Positions 1 to 10,555 of a stretch of 47,817 bases of DNA are shown here, in pieces. Position numbers and translations under genes: made by a program. The stretch is from Oscillospiraceae bacterium (lineage in GTDB: Bacteria; Bacillota; Clostridia; Oscillospirales; Oscillospiraceae): assembly GCA_902795345.1 (NCBI GenBank), contig CADBKO010000030.1, positions 1 to 47,817 on the forward strand. The letters run 5' to 3'. Position 1 is the first letter of the stretch. The number at the start of each line of letters is the position of its first letter. The notes beneath the pieces are model-generated. The model had not been told where the DNA came from. It saw nothing but the letters and a program-made list of their open reading frames with translations, and searched no databases.

Positions 1-91
1 GCCCAGAGAGACGATCTGGTTGATAGGCCGGAGGTGTACGCATGGTAACATGTTCAGCTGACCGGTACTAATAGCCCGAGGGCTTAACCTT
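1..91 (+). rRNA. 23S rRNA, 3' end (partial)
   Basis: The first 91 bases match the conserved 3' end of bacterial 23S rRNA, including GACCGGTACTAATAG and the closing GGGCTTAACC. The gene enters from outside the window. The exact 3' end is uncertain by a few bases. It is followed in the same direction by two tRNAs, a 5S gene and a terminator, so this is the distal part of an rRNA operon. Confidence 0.95.
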
Positions 92-330
92 CATCGGTTT
101 GATGAAGCGCAGGCTCAGTCAAGCGTGCCTCGCTTGTCCCCTTTGTTCGGTTTTGAGTGTGCAGAGCGTCGGAGCAAAGCTCGTTCGCTTCGCTTCCGCG
201 GTTACCGTAAGTGCCGCGAAAGCTGCGTATCACTCGCTTGCTCCTCCTTTTCAAAACGGACCCGCTGCGCTGGGCTCCGTTTTGAGATGCGAAGGAAGAA
301 GGAAGGCCGCTTTGCGGCGATTCCAAATAC
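92..330 (+). other. 23S to tRNA-Lys spacer with hairpin
   Basis: This 239-nt spacer has no credible coding frame. It holds a strong hairpin at 251-285: TCAAAACGGA pairs with TCCGTTTTGA, a CCC/GGG extension follows with one bulged C, and the loop is GCTGCGCT. The layout resembles the TCAAAATGAAACC hairpins found further along in the same operon at 444-478 and 824-858. It may guide processing by RNase III; that is inference. Confidence 0.6.
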
Positions 331-406
331 GCACCATTAGCTCAGTTGGTAGAGCACCTGACTCTTAATCAGGGTGTCCAGGGTTCGAGTCCCTGATGGT
401 GTACCA
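331..406 (+). tRNA. tRNA-Lys (CTT)
   Basis: A full cloverleaf can be drawn. Acceptor GCACCAT (331-337) pairs with ATGGTGT (396-402), with one terminal G-U. The anticodon loop is CTCTTAA, giving anticodon CTT, and the T-loop is TTCGAGT. The 3' CCA is encoded in the DNA. It lies between 23S and tRNA-Glu in the rRNA operon. Confidence 0.96.
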
Positions 407-440
407 GGCCGCAAGGCCATATCCCCCAGCAGATCCCCGA

Positions 441-567
441 CAATCAAAATGAAACCCAGCGAAGCGGTTTCATTTTGAAGAGGAGGAGCCACGAAGCGAT
501 ATGGAGTTTTCACGGGAGGCCAAAGGCCGGACGTGGAAACGGAATGAGTGAAGTGAGCTCCGACGAC
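441..567 (+). repeat. rRNA-operon hairpin element, copy A
   Basis: This element of about 125 nt fills the gap between tRNA-Lys and tRNA-Glu. It starts with a perfect 13-bp hairpin (444-456 with 466-478, loop CAGCGAAGC). A second weaker stem-loop lies around 506-540, and the element ends in CGACGAC directly against the first base of tRNA-Glu. It aligns over its whole length with copy B at 821-950, with substitutions that mostly keep the two hairpins. No open reading frame of interest was found. Confidence 0.75.
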
Positions 568-642
568 GGCCCGTTGGTCAAGAGGTTAAGACGGGGGCCT
601 CTCACGCCCCAAACGTGGGTTCGATTCCCGCACGGGTCACCA
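568..642 (+). tRNA. tRNA-Glu (CTC)
   Basis: Acceptor GGCCCGT (568-574) pairs with ACGGGTC (632-638). The anticodon stem-loop GGGGC-CTCTCAC-GCCCC gives anticodon CTC. The T-arm loop is TTCGATT and CCA is encoded (640-642). Only two bases separate the CCA from the predicted 5' end of 5S rRNA, so both must be cut from one precursor. Confidence 0.96.
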
Positions 643-662
643 AAGTTGGTGTCAATGACGAC

Positions 663-702
<40 letters not shown>

Positions 703-710
703 TCGTCGGT

Positions 711-788
<78 letters not shown>

Positions 789-820
789 AAATTGTAATCT
801 CGGATACCTAATTCTCCCGT

Positions 821-950
821 AGACCAAAATGAAACCCAGCGAAGCGGGTTCATTTTGGAGAGGAGAAACAGCGAAATGATCCGCAGTTTTCGCCGGAAGG
901 CCATAGGCTTCCGGCGGAAACGGAGGGAATGAAGCTGATTTCGACGACGG
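821..950 (+). repeat. rRNA-operon hairpin element, copy B (inside 5S)
   Basis: Second copy of the element seen at 441-567. Its first hairpin is CCAAAATGAA/TTCATTTTGG plus CCC/GGG with one bulge (824-858). Its second is TTTTCGCCGGAAG/CTTCCGGCGGAAA (about 886-920, one mismatch). It also ends in CGACGACGG, here running into the 3' part of 5S rRNA, as copy A runs into tRNA-Glu. Confidence 0.75.
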
Positions 951-980
951 ACCGGGAAGATAGCACGATGCCAACACAAA

Positions 981-1011
981 AACAGCGGCTGCGAAAGCAG
1001 CCGCTGTTTTT
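981..1011 (+). terminator. rRNA operon terminator
   Basis: A perfect 12-bp stem AACAGCGGCTGC/GCAGCCGCTGTT with a GAAA tetraloop is followed by a T-run. It lies 5 nt after the 3' end of 5S and closes the rRNA operon. Confidence 0.93.
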
Positions 1012-1063
1012 ATGTTTTGCAAGCCAAACGATATGAATTCATCGGATTCCTTATCCCAAACCG

Positions 1064-1092
1064 TTGCAAAAGAGCCTGCACGGGGGTATAAT
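1064..1092 (+). promoter_or_regulatory. uvrA operon promoter
   Basis: TTGCAA (1064-1069), a 17-bp spacer and TATAAT (1087-1092) form a near-consensus sigma-A promoter 45 nt before the uvrA start. No LexA-type SOS box was recognised around it. Confidence 0.8.
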
Positions 1093-1136
1093 ATCTTACT
1101 TACTCAAATCCCAACGAACACGCAGCGAGGCACAGC

Positions 1137-3962
1137 ATGCGAAATTCGATTTCCATCCGCGGAGCGCGGACCAATAACCTGAAAAACGTAAATCTGGAGA
1201 TTCCCCGGGAAAAGCTGGTGGTTTTCACCGGGCTGAGCGGCAGCGGGAAGAGCAGCCTTGCCTTCGACACCATTTATGCCGAGGGCCAGCGCCGCTATGT
1301 GGAAAGCCTCAGCTCCTATGCGCGGCAGTTCCTGGGCCAGATGGAAAAGCCCGATGTGGATTCCATCGACGGCCTCAGCCCCGCCATCTCCATCGACCAG
1401 AAGACCACCTCCAAGAATCCCCGCTCCACCGTGGGCACGGTGACGGAGATCTACGATTATCTGCGCCTCCTGTGGGCGCGGGTGGGCATCCCCCATTGTC
1501 CCAAGTGCGGCAAGGAGATCCGCCAGCAGACGGTGGACCAGATCGTGGACCAGCTGATGCAGTATCCCGAAGGGACCCGCCTGCAGATCCTGGCCCCCAT
1601 GATCCGGGGCCGGAAGGGCGAATATGCCAAGCTCTTCGAGGATGCCCGCAAGAGCGGCTATGTCCGCTGCCGTGTGGACGGCAGCGTCTACGATCTCTCC
1701 GAGGAGATCAAGCTGAACAAAAACCTGAAGCACAATATCGAGATCGTGGTGGACCGGCTCATCGTCCGCCCGGACGCCCTGCGGCGCATGACGGACAGCG
1801 TGGAGACTGCCGCCAACATGGCCGGGGGCATCATCATGGTGAACCTGGCGGACAAGGATGAGGACCTGCTCTTTTCCCAGAACTACGCCTGCGAGGACTG
1901 CGGCATCAGCATCGAGGAACTGGCCCCCCGCTCTTTCTCCTTCAACAATCCCTACGGCGCCTGTCCCAGCTGCAGCGGCCTGGGCTGCCAGCTGCGGGTG
2001 GACCCGGACCTTATCATCCCCAACCCGGAGCTGAGCATCGAGGAAGGGGGCATCTGCGCCTCCTCCTGGGGCAACGTGCGCAACGACTCCATCTCCCGCA
2101 TGTACTTTGAAGCCCTGGCGAAACGATACAAATTCAAGCTCACCACCCCCATCAAGGACCTGAGCGAGGAGGCGAAAAACGCCCTGCTCTACGGCACCGG
2201 CGGGGAAAAGCTGAGCCTCCATTACCAGCGGGAACGGGGCACCGGCACCTTCTCCCAGCCCTTCGAGGGCATCGTCAACAATCTGAAACGACGCTATCAC
2301 GACACCCAGAGCCCCTCCATGCGCACGGAGCTGGAGCAGTATATGTCCGAATACCCCTGCCCCGACTGCGGCGGCAAGCGGCTGAAGGACACCGCCCGGG
2401 CCGTCACCGTGGGCGGCATCGGCATCACGGATTTCACCGACCTGTCGGTGAAGGACGAACTGAAATTCCTGGACGGCCTGGCGCTGGACGGCAAACAGGC
2501 CATGATCGCAGACCGCATCCTGAAGGAGATACGCGCCCGGCTGGGCTTTTTGCAGAGCGTGGGCCTGGAATACCTGAGCCTCAGCCGCCAGGCGGGCACC
2601 CTCTCCGGCGGGGAGAGCCAGCGCATCCGCCTGGCCACCCAAATCGGCAGCTACCTCATGGGCGTCCTGTATATCCTGGACGAGCCCAGCATCGGCCTGC
2701 ACCAGCGGGACAACCGCAAGCTGCTGGACACGCTGAAGCAGCTGCGGGACCTGGGCAACACCCTCATCGTGGTGGAGCACGACGAGGACACCATGCGGGA
2801 GGCCGATTATCTGGTGGACATCGGCCCCGGCGCGGGGACCCACGGGGGCGAGGTGGTCTGCGCCGGCACCCCGGCGGAGGTCATCGCCTGTCCGGATTCC
2901 ATCACCGGCGCCTATCTCCGGGGCGACCGGTCCATCCCCGTGCCCGCCCAGCGGCGCAAGGGCAGTGGGAAATTCCTGCGGGTCCTGGGCGCGGCGGAGA
3001 ACAACCTGAAGGACATCGACGTGGCCATCCCCCTGGGCACCTTCACCTGCGTCACCGGCGTTTCCGGCAGCGGCAAGAGCAGCCTGGTGAATCAGATCAT
3101 CAACCGGGCCCTCTCCGGCCAGCTGAACCACAGCAAGGTAAAGCCCGGCAAATTCCGGGAAATGAAGGGCGTGGAGAATCTGGACAAGGTCATCGACATC
3201 GACCAGAGCCCCATCGGGCGGACGCCCCGCTCCAACCCCGCCACCTACACCGGCATCTTCAACGACATCCGGGACCTCTTCGCCTCCACCCCCGACGCCA
3301 AGGCCAGGGGCTACGGCAGCGGCCGCTTCTCCTTCAATGTGCGGGGCGGGCGCTGCGAAGCCTGCTCCGGCGACGGGCTGCTGAAGATCGAGATGCACTT
3401 CCTGCCGGACATCTATGTGCCCTGCGAGGTGTGCAAGGGCCGCCGCTACAACCGGGAGACCCTGGAGGTGCGCTACAAGGGCAAGAATATTTACGAAGTG
3501 CTGGAAATGACCGTGGACGAGGCCCTGCACTTCTTTGAAAACCTGCCGAAGCTCAACAAGAAGATACAGGCCCTCTACGACGTGGGCCTGGAGTATGTGA
3601 AGCTGGGGCAGCCCTCTACTACCCTTTCCGGGGGCGAGGCCCAGCGGGTGAAGCTGGCAACGGAGCTGCTGCGTCCCGCCACGGGCAACACCCTCTATGT
3701 GCTGGACGAGCCCACCACCGGCCTGCACGCCTTCGACGTGCAGAAGCTGCTGAATGTGCTGAACCGGCTGGCGGATGCAGGAAACACCATCCTGGTCATC
3801 GAGCACAATCTGGACGTGATCAAATCCGCCGACTACATCATCGACCTGGGCCCCGAGGGGGGCGACCGGGGCGGCGAGGTGGTCTGCGTGGGCACGCCGG
3901 AGGAAGTGGCCCGCTGTGAAAAGAGCTACACCGGCCAGTTCCTGCGGGAGAAGCTGCCATGA
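1137..3962 (+). CDS. uvrA: excinuclease ABC subunit A
   Basis: UvrA is the damage-sensing ATPase dimer of nucleotide excision repair; it loads UvrB on damaged DNA. At 941 aa it is of normal length. It has two ABC ATPase units: Walker [10 protein letters not shown] near residue 33 and GVSGSGKSS near 641, with signatures LSGGESQR near 489 and LSGGEAQR near 830. Zinc-finger cysteines are present (CPKCGK near 121, CEDCG and CPSCSG near 252-280, CEACSG and CEVCKG near 740-765). The ATG start sits after GAGG and a strong promoter. Its stop overlaps the next start (ATGA at 3959-3962), so recD2 is translationally coupled. It is the first gene of an operon whose last repair gene is uvrB. Confidence 0.97.
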   Translation: MRNSISIRGARTNNLKNVNLEIPREKLVVFTGLSGSGKSSLAFDTIYAEGQRRYVESLSSYARQFLGQMEKPDVDSIDGLSPAISIDQKTTSKNPRSTVGTVTEIYDYLRLLWARVGIPHCPKCGKEIRQQTVDQIVDQLMQYPEGTRLQILAPMIRGRKGEYAKLFEDARKSGYVRCRVDGSVYDLSEEIKLNKNLKHNIEIVVDRLIVRPDALRRMTDSVETAANMAGGIIMVNLADKDEDLLFSQNYACEDCGISIEELAPRSFSFNNPYGACPSCSGLGCQLRVDPDLIIPNPELSIEEGGICASSWGNVRNDSISRMYFEALAKRYKFKLTTPIKDLSEEAKNALLYGTGGEKLSLHYQRERGTGTFSQPFEGIVNNLKRRYHDTQSPSMRTELEQYMSEYPCPDCGGKRLKDTARAVTVGGIGITDFTDLSVKDELKFLDGLALDGKQAMIADRILKEIRARLGFLQSVGLEYLSLSRQAGTLSGGESQRIRLATQIGSYLMGVLYILDEPSIGLHQRDNRKLLDTLKQLRDLGNTLIVVEHDEDTMREADYLVDIGPGAGTHGGEVVCAGTPAEVIACPDSITGAYLRGDRSIPVPAQRRKGSGKFLRVLGAAENNLKDIDVAIPLGTFTCVTGVSGSGKSSLVNQIINRALSGQLNHSKVKPGKFREMKGVENLDKVIDIDQSPIGRTPRSNPATYTGIFNDIRDLFASTPDAKARGYGSGRFSFNVRGGRCEACSGDGLLKIEMHFLPDIYVPCEVCKGRRYNRETLEVRYKGKNIYEVLEMTVDEALHFFENLPKLNKKIQALYDVGLEYVKLGQPSTTLSGGEAQRVKLATELLRPATGNTLYVLDEPTTGLHAFDVQKLLNVLNRLADAGNTILVIEHNLDVIKSADYIIDLGPEGGDRGGEVVCVGTPEEVARCEKSYTGQFLREKLP

Positions 3963-6187
3963 GCCAGCTGCGCTTCGGCGCTCCGGAGACGGAGGGGACG
4001 GTGATCTCCGGCAGCGTGGACAGCGTCATCTATTCCAACGATGAGAATGGCTACACCGTCCTGCGTCTGCGCCTGGACGAGGGAGGCACCGCCACCCTGG
4101 TGGGCACCCTGCCCTATGCCGCCCCCGGGGAAGAACTGACGGCGGTGGGGTCCTGGAGCACCCACAATTCCTATGGAGAACAGTTCAAGGCGGAGGAGAT
4201 CGAGCGCCTTCTGCCCGATTCCGCCGCCGGCATCTATACCTATCTGGCCTCCGGCATCCTGAAGGGAGTGGGCCCCGCCACGGCCCGGAACATCGTGGAG
4301 CATTTCGGCGCGGACGCCCTGCGGGTGCTGGAGGAGGAACCGGAAAAGCTGGCCTCCCTCCGGGGCATCCCGGAGCGGAGGGCCCGGGAGATCGGGGAAG
4401 CCTATCGCAAGCAGTCTGCCCTGCGGAGGCTGTTGGAATTCTTCTCCGCAGCGGGCATCAAGCTGAGCTATGGCGTGCGCCTCTACCGCAGCTATGGCGC
4501 GGACGCCATGGAGGTGCTTTACGCCAATCCCTATCTCCTCTGCGAGGATTACTACGGCGCCTCCTTCGCTGATGCGGACCGGCTGGCCCTGAAGCTGGGC
4601 TTCCAGGGGGACAGCCCCGAACGGGTGGAGGCAGCGGTGCTTTTCGAGCTGAACCACAATGCCGGCGGCGGCCACTGCTTCATTCCCGAGGAGAAGCTGG
4701 CGGGGGCCGTCTGCCAGCTCATCGGCGTGACGCCGGAGCAGAGCCATGCCGCCATCGGCCGCCTCCAGGAGGCGGGAGACGTCGTGCGGGAGGAGATCGT
4801 GGGGCTGGACGCCGTGTATCTCCGGCGGCTCTACGTGGCGGAGAGCTATGTGGCTTCGCGCCTGCTGGCCATGCGGGGCAGGCTCCCCGGCGGGGAGCGG
4901 GCGGCGGAATACCTGCGCCTTGCGGAGAAGGAAATGGGCCTGACCCTGGCGGAGCACCAGCGGCAGGCCGTTATCGAGGCGGTGCAGTATGGGGTATTCG
5001 CCCTCACCGGCGGCCCCGGCACCGGCAAGACCACTACCATCCGGGCCATCCTGCGCATTTTCGACGCCATGGGCCTCCGGGTCTCCCTGGCAGCCCCCAC
5101 GGGGCGGGCCGCCAAGCGGATGCAGGAGCTGTGCCGCCGGGAGGCCTCCACCATCCACCGCCTTTTGCAGACGGGCTATGACCCGGAATTGGGGCTGCTG
5201 GTATTCAAAAAGGACGAGAGCGACCCCCTGAGCGCGGACGCGGTGATCCTGGACGAGGCCAGCATGGTGGACGTCACCCTCATGCAGGCCCTGCTTCAGG
5301 CCATGAAGCCCGGCGCGCGCCTGGTGCTGGTGGGGGACGCGGACCAGCTTCCCTCCGTCGGCCCCGGCAATTTGTTGAAGGACCTGCTGCGCTCCGGCGC
5401 GGTGCCGTCGGTAGCCTTGCAGGAGGTCTTCCGCCAGGCGGAGGAGAGCCGCATCATCGTCTCGGCCCACCTCATCAATCAAGGCGAGCTGCCGGAGCTG
5501 AAAAAGAACACCGGAGACTTCTTCTTCCTGCGGCGCAAGCAGGGGGAGGACGCCCTCCATACCATCCTGGAGCTCTGCGCGACGCGCCTGCCCAAGAATA
5601 TGGGCATCCCCTCCGAGGAGATACAGGTCCTGAGCCCCACGAGGCTGGGCATCACCGGGACCGTGAACCTGAATAAGGAATTGCAGGCCGCCCTGAACCC
5701 TCCGGCGGAGGACAAGGCGGAGAAGGCCTACGGGCCCTGGGTATTCCGCACCGGGGACCGGGTCATGCAGATCCGCAACAACTATGACCTGGTGTGGACG
5801 AAGCCAGACGGAGAGACCGGCGCCGGGGTCTACAACGGGGACGTGGGGAAGATACGCAGCGTGGACCCGGCAGGGCAGACGCTCACCGTGGATTTCGAGG
5901 ACCGCAGCGCGGAGTATTCCTTCGACCTCCTGGGCGAGCTGGAGCCCGCCTATGCCATGACGGTGCACAAATCCCAGGGCAGCGAATACCGGGCGGTGAT
6001 CCTGGCCCTCTGCTCCGCATCCCCCTCCCTCCTGAGCCGGGCGGTGCTCTATACCGCCGTCACCCGGGCGCGCAGCCTGCTGATCGTGGTGGGGGATGAC
6101 GAGCTTTTCGCCCGGATGGTGGAGAACAACCGCACCCAGCGTCGCTACTGCGGTCTGAAGACCCGCCTTTCTTCAGCGAATCAATGA
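3959..6187 (+). CDS. recD2: RecD2-type ATP-dependent 5'-3' DNA helicase
   Basis: RecD2 is a superfamily 1B helicase that works without RecBC and acts in repair and replication-fork maintenance. The 742-aa protein has the long N-terminal extension of RecD2 with helix-hairpin-helix motifs ([15 protein letters not shown] near residue 105). Walker A is [10 protein letters not shown] near 351, motif II is DEASMVD near 431, motif III is [13 protein letters not shown], and the C-terminal motifs are [10 protein letters not shown] near 668 and YTAVTRAR. It overlaps uvrA by 4 nt and comF by 4 nt. These couplings point to coordinated expression with excision repair. Confidence 0.95.
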   Translation: MSQLRFGAPETEGTVISGSVDSVIYSNDENGYTVLRLRLDEGGTATLVGTLPYAAPGEELTAVGSWSTHNSYGEQFKAEEIERLLPDSAAGIYTYLASGILKGVGPATARNIVEHFGADALRVLEEEPEKLASLRGIPERRAREIGEAYRKQSALRRLLEFFSAAGIKLSYGVRLYRSYGADAMEVLYANPYLLCEDYYGASFADADRLALKLGFQGDSPERVEAAVLFELNHNAGGGHCFIPEEKLAGAVCQLIGVTPEQSHAAIGRLQEAGDVVREEIVGLDAVYLRRLYVAESYVASRLLAMRGRLPGGERAAEYLRLAEKEMGLTLAEHQRQAVIEAVQYGVFALTGGPGTGKTTTIRAILRIFDAMGLRVSLAAPTGRAAKRMQELCRREASTIHRLLQTGYDPELGLLVFKKDESDPLSADAVILDEASMVDVTLMQALLQAMKPGARLVLVGDADQLPSVGPGNLLKDLLRSGAVPSVALQEVFRQAEESRIIVSAHLINQGELPELKKNTGDFFFLRRKQGEDALHTILELCATRLPKNMGIPSEEIQVLSPTRLGITGTVNLNKELQAALNPPAEDKAEKAYGPWVFRTGDRVMQIRNNYDLVWTKPDGETGAGVYNGDVGKIRSVDPAGQTLTVDFEDRSAEYSFDLLGELEPAYAMTVHKSQGSEYRAVILALCSASPSLLSRAVLYTAVTRARSLLIVVGDDELFARMVENNRTQRRYCGLKTRLSSANQ

Positions 6188-6858
6188 AGCTCCTGGAATG
6201 GCTTTATCCCTCCAAATGCCCCTTCTGCGGGGCCCTGCTGGAGGACCCGGGGGAGGAGCTGTGTCCGGCGTGCCGCGCCGGTCTGCCCTGGACGGGGACG
6301 AAGGCCGTGACCCGGGGCAGCTATTTCAGCGCCTGCGTCTCGCCCCTCTATTATCGGGACATGGCCCGGCAGGGACTGCTGCGCTTCAAGTTCCGGCACC
6401 GCAGCGCCGCGGCGAGCTGCTTCGGCCGCCTGATGGCGGACTGCGTGAAGGCGAACATCGAGAAAGAGATCGACCTCGTGACCTATGTGCCCCTCAGCTT
6501 CCTGCGGCTCCGGAAGCGGGGCTATTCCCAGTGCCGCCTGCTGGCCGAGGCCCTGGCTGCGCAGCTGGGGCTCCCCTGTGTCCGCCTGCTGCGGAAGCGG
6601 CGGCATACCCGGCCCCTCTCCGGGGTCCGGGAGGAGGAGCGGCGGCGGGCCGTCGTGTCCGGCGCTTTCGCCCTGTGCCGGGGCGCGGAGGAGCGGATGA
6701 AGGACAAGTGCGTGCTGCTGGTGGACGACGTAGTGACCACCGGCGCGACCCTGGGGGAGTGCAGCCGCCTGCTGCTGACCTTCGGGGCGGACAGGGTCGT
6801 ATGCGCGACCCTGTGTAAGGCGAATCGGAAACAGAGAGGAACGGCGGAAACCGTATGA
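6184..6858 (+). CDS. comF: ComF family phosphoribosyltransferase-like protein
   Basis: ComF proteins act in the cytoplasm during uptake of transforming DNA; the precise chemistry is not settled. The 224-aa product has an N-terminal zinc ribbon (CPFCGALL ... CPACRAG) and a C-terminal type I phosphoribosyltransferase PRPP loop (LLVDDVVTTGATL near residue 180). The start ATG overlaps the recD2 stop (ATGA), and its own stop overlaps the next start. No other competence gene is in the window. Confidence 0.92.
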   Translation: MKLLEWLYPSKCPFCGALLEDPGEELCPACRAGLPWTGTKAVTRGSYFSACVSPLYYRDMARQGLLRFKFRHRSAAASCFGRLMADCVKANIEKEIDLVTYVPLSFLRLRKRGYSQCRLLAEALAAQLGLPCVRLLRKRRHTRPLSGVREEERRRAVVSGAFALCRGAEERMKDKCVLLVDDVVTTGATLGECSRLLLTFGADRVVCATLCKANRKQRGTAETV

Positions 6859-7880
6859 AGCTATTTGGAAGTGACGTAGGTGTGGATCTGGGCACGGCGA
6901 CGCTGCGCATGAGCCTGAAGGGCAAGGGCGTGGTGCTGCGGGCGCCTTCGATCCTGGCGGTGGAGAAGCCCAGCGGCCGCGTGCTGCAGGTGGGGCAGGA
7001 GGCTCTGAAGATGCTGGGGAGAACCCCGGCCAATCTGGCGGCCATCCGGCCTGTGAAGCAGGGCGTGATCTCCGATTACGACATGGCGGTGAAGCTCCTG
7101 CGGGAGCATCTTCGCAGCATCCTGCCCTTCAGCACCGTAAAGCCCCGGCTGCTGTTCAGCGTGCCGGGCAGCATCAGTTCCGTGGAGGAGCGTGCCGTGG
7201 TGCAGGCAGGCCTGCAGGCCGGCGCCAGGAAGGTGTTCCTCATGGAAGCGCCCCTGGCCGCCGCCATCGGCGCGGGCCTGCCCATCGGGGAAGCCGCCGG
7301 GCGGATGGTGGTGGACATCGGCGCCGGGACCACGGACATTGCCGTGCTGAGCCTGGGGGGCGTCTGCCGCGCCGCCAGCATCCGCATGGGAGGCGACGAC
7401 ATGCGGGACGCCATCGTGCGTTATGTCCGCCGGAAGCATGGGGTGCTGATCGGGGAGAACATGGCGGAGGACGCCAAGATCCGCATCGGCTGCCTTCGCT
7501 CCACGGGGGAGCGTACCTGCGACGTCCGGGGCAGGGATCTGCTCACCGGGCTGCCCCGGCTGCTGACCCTCCGCGAATCCGAGATGCCGGAAGCCCTGGA
7601 GGAGTCCTGCCTCATGATCCTGGACGCCATCCGCAGCGTGCTGGAGCAGACGCCGCCGGAAATGGTGGCGGACATCAGCCACAGCGGCATCACCCTCACC
7701 GGCGGCGGCAGCCGCCTGCGGGGCCTGCCGGAAGCCCTGGAGGAGCACGCCCACATGCCGGTCATGCTGGCCGACGACGGGGAGGACTGCATCATCGCCG
7801 GGATGTCCCAGGCCCTGGGGCGGCTGGATGAGATGCAGGACGGGCCCCTGAATCTGATGAGAAGGAAGCAGCTTACATGA
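6855..7880 (+). CDS. mreB: MreB/Mbl-like actin-family protein
   Basis: MreB-type proteins form membrane-bound filaments that guide cell-wall elongation. The 341-aa protein has the actin-fold phosphate-1 motif GVDLGTATLRMSLKGKGVV at its N-terminus, the phosphate-2 motif VVDIGAGTTDIAVLS near residue 155, and the adenosine motif ITLTGGGSRLRGLPE near 280. It sits in a DNA repair/competence operon, not next to mreC or mreD, so it may be a paralogue of the main MreB. Both ends overlap neighbours by 4 nt. Confidence 0.9.
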   Translation: MKLFGSDVGVDLGTATLRMSLKGKGVVLRAPSILAVEKPSGRVLQVGQEALKMLGRTPANLAAIRPVKQGVISDYDMAVKLLREHLRSILPFSTVKPRLLFSVPGSISSVEERAVVQAGLQAGARKVFLMEAPLAAAIGAGLPIGEAAGRMVVDIGAGTTDIAVLSLGGVCRAASIRMGGDDMRDAIVRYVRRKHGVLIGENMAEDAKIRIGCLRSTGERTCDVRGRDLLTGLPRLLTLRESEMPEALEESCLMILDAIRSVLEQTPPEMVADISHSGITLTGGGSRLRGLPEALEEHAHMPVMLADDGEDCIIAGMSQALGRLDEMQDGPLNLMRRKQLT

Positions 7881-8560
7881 GCGAGGATATCCACGGCGGC
7901 CATCGGGGCAGGATGAAGCAGCGCTATTTGAGCCAGGGGCTGGACGGATTCAGCGACCATGAGGTTCTGGAGCTGCTGCTTTACTATGCCATTCCCCGGG
8001 CCGACGTGAATCCTCTGGCCCATCGGCTGATCGACCACTTCGGCAGCCTCCATGCCGTGCTGGACGCGGAGGTGGGGGAGCTGACGGAGGTAGCGGGCGT
8101 GGGGGAGAGCACCGCTCTGCTGCTGCGCTTTGTCCGGGACCTGAACCGGCGCTATCTCCTGGACAAGCAGGAAAAACGGCCCAGCCTTGCCGAGCCCGCG
8201 GCGGCGGGCAAGCTGTTTCTGCCCTATTTCTACGGCATCCAGGAGGAGCGGGTCTACGCCGCTTTCCTGGACGACGATCTTCGGCTCATAAACTGCCGCC
8301 TGCTCTTTGAGGGCGGCATCAATTATGCTCCCCTCAGCGTCCGAAAGCTGGTGGAGGCGGCCCTCCGGGAAAAGGCAACCGGCGTCATCCTGGCCCATAA
8401 CCACCCCGCCGGGCAGGCCATCCCCTCTCTGGAGGACCGGGAGGCCACCCTGCAGATACGCAGCGCCCTGGAAGCAATGGAGATCCGCCTGCTGGACCAC
8501 ATCATCGTGGCGGGGGAGGACTACATCTCCATGGAGGAATGCGGTCATTTCCGCAGGTGA
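7877..8560 (+). CDS. radC: RadC family JAMM-domain protein
   Basis: RadC-like proteins carry a JAMM/MPN+ metalloprotease-type domain; a repair role was proposed long ago but is not established. The 227-aa protein has an N-terminal helix-hairpin-helix region (EVAGVGESTALLL) and the JAMM metal motif HNHPAGQAIPSLED (His174, His176, Asp). It overlaps mreB by 4 nt and lies 11 nt before uvrB, with the uvrB ribosome binding site in the gap. Confidence 0.92.
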   Translation: MSEDIHGGHRGRMKQRYLSQGLDGFSDHEVLELLLYYAIPRADVNPLAHRLIDHFGSLHAVLDAEVGELTEVAGVGESTALLLRFVRDLNRRYLLDKQEKRPSLAEPAAAGKLFLPYFYGIQEERVYAAFLDDDLRLINCRLLFEGGINYAPLSVRKLVEAALREKATGVILAHNHPAGQAIPSLEDREATLQIRSALEAMEIRLLDHIIVAGEDYISMEECGHFRR

Positions 8561-8571
8561 AAGGATAGCTT

Positions 8572-10536
8572 ATGCCTGAATTTAAAGTCGTCAGCGACTA
8601 TTCCCCCGCCGGGGATCAGCCGGAGGCCATCGACGCTCTGGCCAGGGGCCTGGAGCTGGGCCTGGAGGAGCAGACCCTGCTGGGGGTCACCGGCTCCGGC
8701 AAGACCTATACCATGGCAAAGGTCATCGAGCGGGCCCAGCGGCCCACCCTGGTGCTGTCCCATAATAAAATACTGGCTGCCCAGCTTTGCAGCGAGTTCA
8801 AGGAGTTCTTTCCCGACAACGCGGTGGAGTATTTCGTCTCCTATTACGACTACTATCAGCCGGAGGCCTACATCCCCACCACGGACACCTTCATCGAGAA
8901 GGACGCGGGCATCAACGACGAGATCGAGCGCCTCAGGCACAGCGCCACCGCCTCTCTTTTCGAGCGGCGGGATGTGATCGTGGTGGCCTCCGTCAGCTGC
9001 ATCTACGGCCTGGGCGACCCGGAGGACTACAAGGGCATGATCCTCTCCCTGCGGGAGGGCCAGACCCGGAACCGGGAAGAGGTCCTGGCCAAGCTGGTGG
9101 AGATGCGCTATGAGCGCAACGACATGGCCTTTGACCGCAACATGTTCCGTCTCCGGGGGGATACCCTGGAGATATTCCCCGTCTATTCCCGCAATACCGC
9201 CATTCGGGTGGAGTTTTTCGGAGACGAAATAGACCGCATCAGCGAGGTGCAGGTGGTCACCGGCGCGGTCCTTCGGCGGCTTACCCACGCCGCCATCTAC
9301 CCCGCCTCCCACTACGTCACCTCCCGGGAAAAGCTGGAGGCCGCCATTGAGCGCATCCGGGTGGAGATGGAGGAGCGGGTCAAGTGGTTCGAGGACCACG
9401 GCAAGCTCATCGAAGCCCAGCGCATCCGCCAGCGCACCACCTACGACATGGAGATGATGAAGGAGCTGGGCTACTGCTCCGGCATCGAGAACTATTCCCG
9501 GGTCATTTCCAACCGGGCTCCCGGTTCCCCTCCCATGACCCTTATCGACTATTTCCCCAAGGATTTCCTCCTGATGATCGACGAGAGCCATGTGACTCTG
9601 CCCCAGCTGCGGGCCATGTACGCCGGGGATCGGGCCCGGAAGACGAACCTGGTGGAATACGGCTTCCGTCTCCCCAGCGCCTTCGACAACCGGCCCTTGA
9701 ACTTCGACGAGTTCCGCAGCCGCATCGGGCAGACCGTCTATGTCAGCGCCACTCCCGGGGAATATGAGCTGAGCCGCTCCGGTCAGGTGGCGGAGCAGGT
9801 GATCCGCCCCACGGGCCTGCTGGATCCCCGGGTCATCGTGCGCCCCAGCGAGGGGCAGATCGACGACCTGATCGGGGAGATCAACGCCCGGGCCGAGAAA
9901 AAGCAGCGGACCCTGGTCACCACCCTCACCAAGCGCATGGCGGAGGACCTGACGGAATACCTGAAAAAGGCGGGTATCCGGGTCCGCTATATGCACCACG
10001 ACATCGGCTCCACGGAGCGCATGGAGATCATCCGGGATCTGCGCCTGGGAGAATTCGACGTGCTGGTGGGCATCAACCTCCTGCGGGAGGGCCTGGACCT
10101 GCCGGAGGTGAGCCTGGTGGCCATTCTGGACGCGGACAAGGAGGGCTTCCTGCGCAGCGGCACCTCCCTTATCCAGACCATCGGGCGGGCTGCACGGAAC
10201 GCCGAGGGCTGCGTCATCATGTACGCCGACGAGCGCACCCCCGGCATGGACTACGCCATCACGGAGACGGAGCGGCGCAGGGCCAAACAGCAAGCCTTCA
10301 ACGAAGCCCACGGCATCGTGCCCAAGACCATCGTCAAGAGCATCCGGGAGCTGATCGAGATCTCCAAGACCGCCGAGGACGGGGAGACGAAAACGGGCGT
10401 GCGCATGACCGCCCGGGAAAAGGCGGAGGCCATCGAGAAGCTGGAGAAGGAAATGAAGAAGGCCTCCAAGATGCTGGAATTCGAGTATGCCGCCGTCCTG
10501 CGGGACCGCATCATCAAGCTCCGGGGAGAAAAATAG
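8572..10536 (+). CDS. uvrB: excinuclease ABC subunit B
   Basis: UvrB is the helicase-like damage verifier of excision repair; it receives DNA from UvrA and recruits UvrC. The 654-aa protein has Walker [15 protein letters not shown] near residue 39 and the damage-gripping beta-hairpin ([12 protein letters not shown]). Helicase motifs include [23 protein letters not shown] and [14 protein letters not shown]-terminal UVR motif for UvrC contact lies near 615-650. AAAGGA precedes the ATG. Most Firmicutes have uvrB next to uvrA; here four genes lie between them in one operon. uvrC is not in the window. Confidence 0.97.
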   Translation: MPEFKVVSDYSPAGDQPEAIDALARGLELGLEEQTLLGVTGSGKTYTMAKVIERAQRPTLVLSHNKILAAQLCSEFKEFFPDNAVEYFVSYYDYYQPEAYIPTTDTFIEKDAGINDEIERLRHSATASLFERRDVIVVASVSCIYGLGDPEDYKGMILSLREGQTRNREEVLAKLVEMRYERNDMAFDRNMFRLRGDTLEIFPVYSRNTAIRVEFFGDEIDRISEVQVVTGAVLRRLTHAAIYPASHYVTSREKLEAAIERIRVEMEERVKWFEDHGKLIEAQRIRQRTTYDMEMMKELGYCSGIENYSRVISNRAPGSPPMTLIDYFPKDFLLMIDESHVTLPQLRAMYAGDRARKTNLVEYGFRLPSAFDNRPLNFDEFRSRIGQTVYVSATPGEYELSRSGQVAEQVIRPTGLLDPRVIVRPSEGQIDDLIGEINARAEKKQRTLVTTLTKRMAEDLTEYLKKAGIRVRYMHHDIGSTERMEIIRDLRLGEFDVLVGINLLREGLDLPEVSLVAILDADKEGFLRSGTSLIQTIGRAARNAEGCVIMYADERTPGMDYAITETERRRAKQQAFNEAHGIVPKTIVKSIRELIEISKTAEDGETKTGVRMTAREKAEAIEKLEKEMKKASKMLEFEYAAVLRDRIIKLRGEK

Positions 10537-10555
10537 CCGGATAGAGGAAAAGAAA

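Noticed and set aside
1104..3806. A 900-aa open frame antisense to uvrA, and a 981-aa one at 30693-33638 antisense to the Mo enzyme
   Set aside because: Long antisense frames are common in GC-rich genes. Composition is dominated by His, Gly, Val and Leu, with no domain, and the opposite strand encodes clear proteins.
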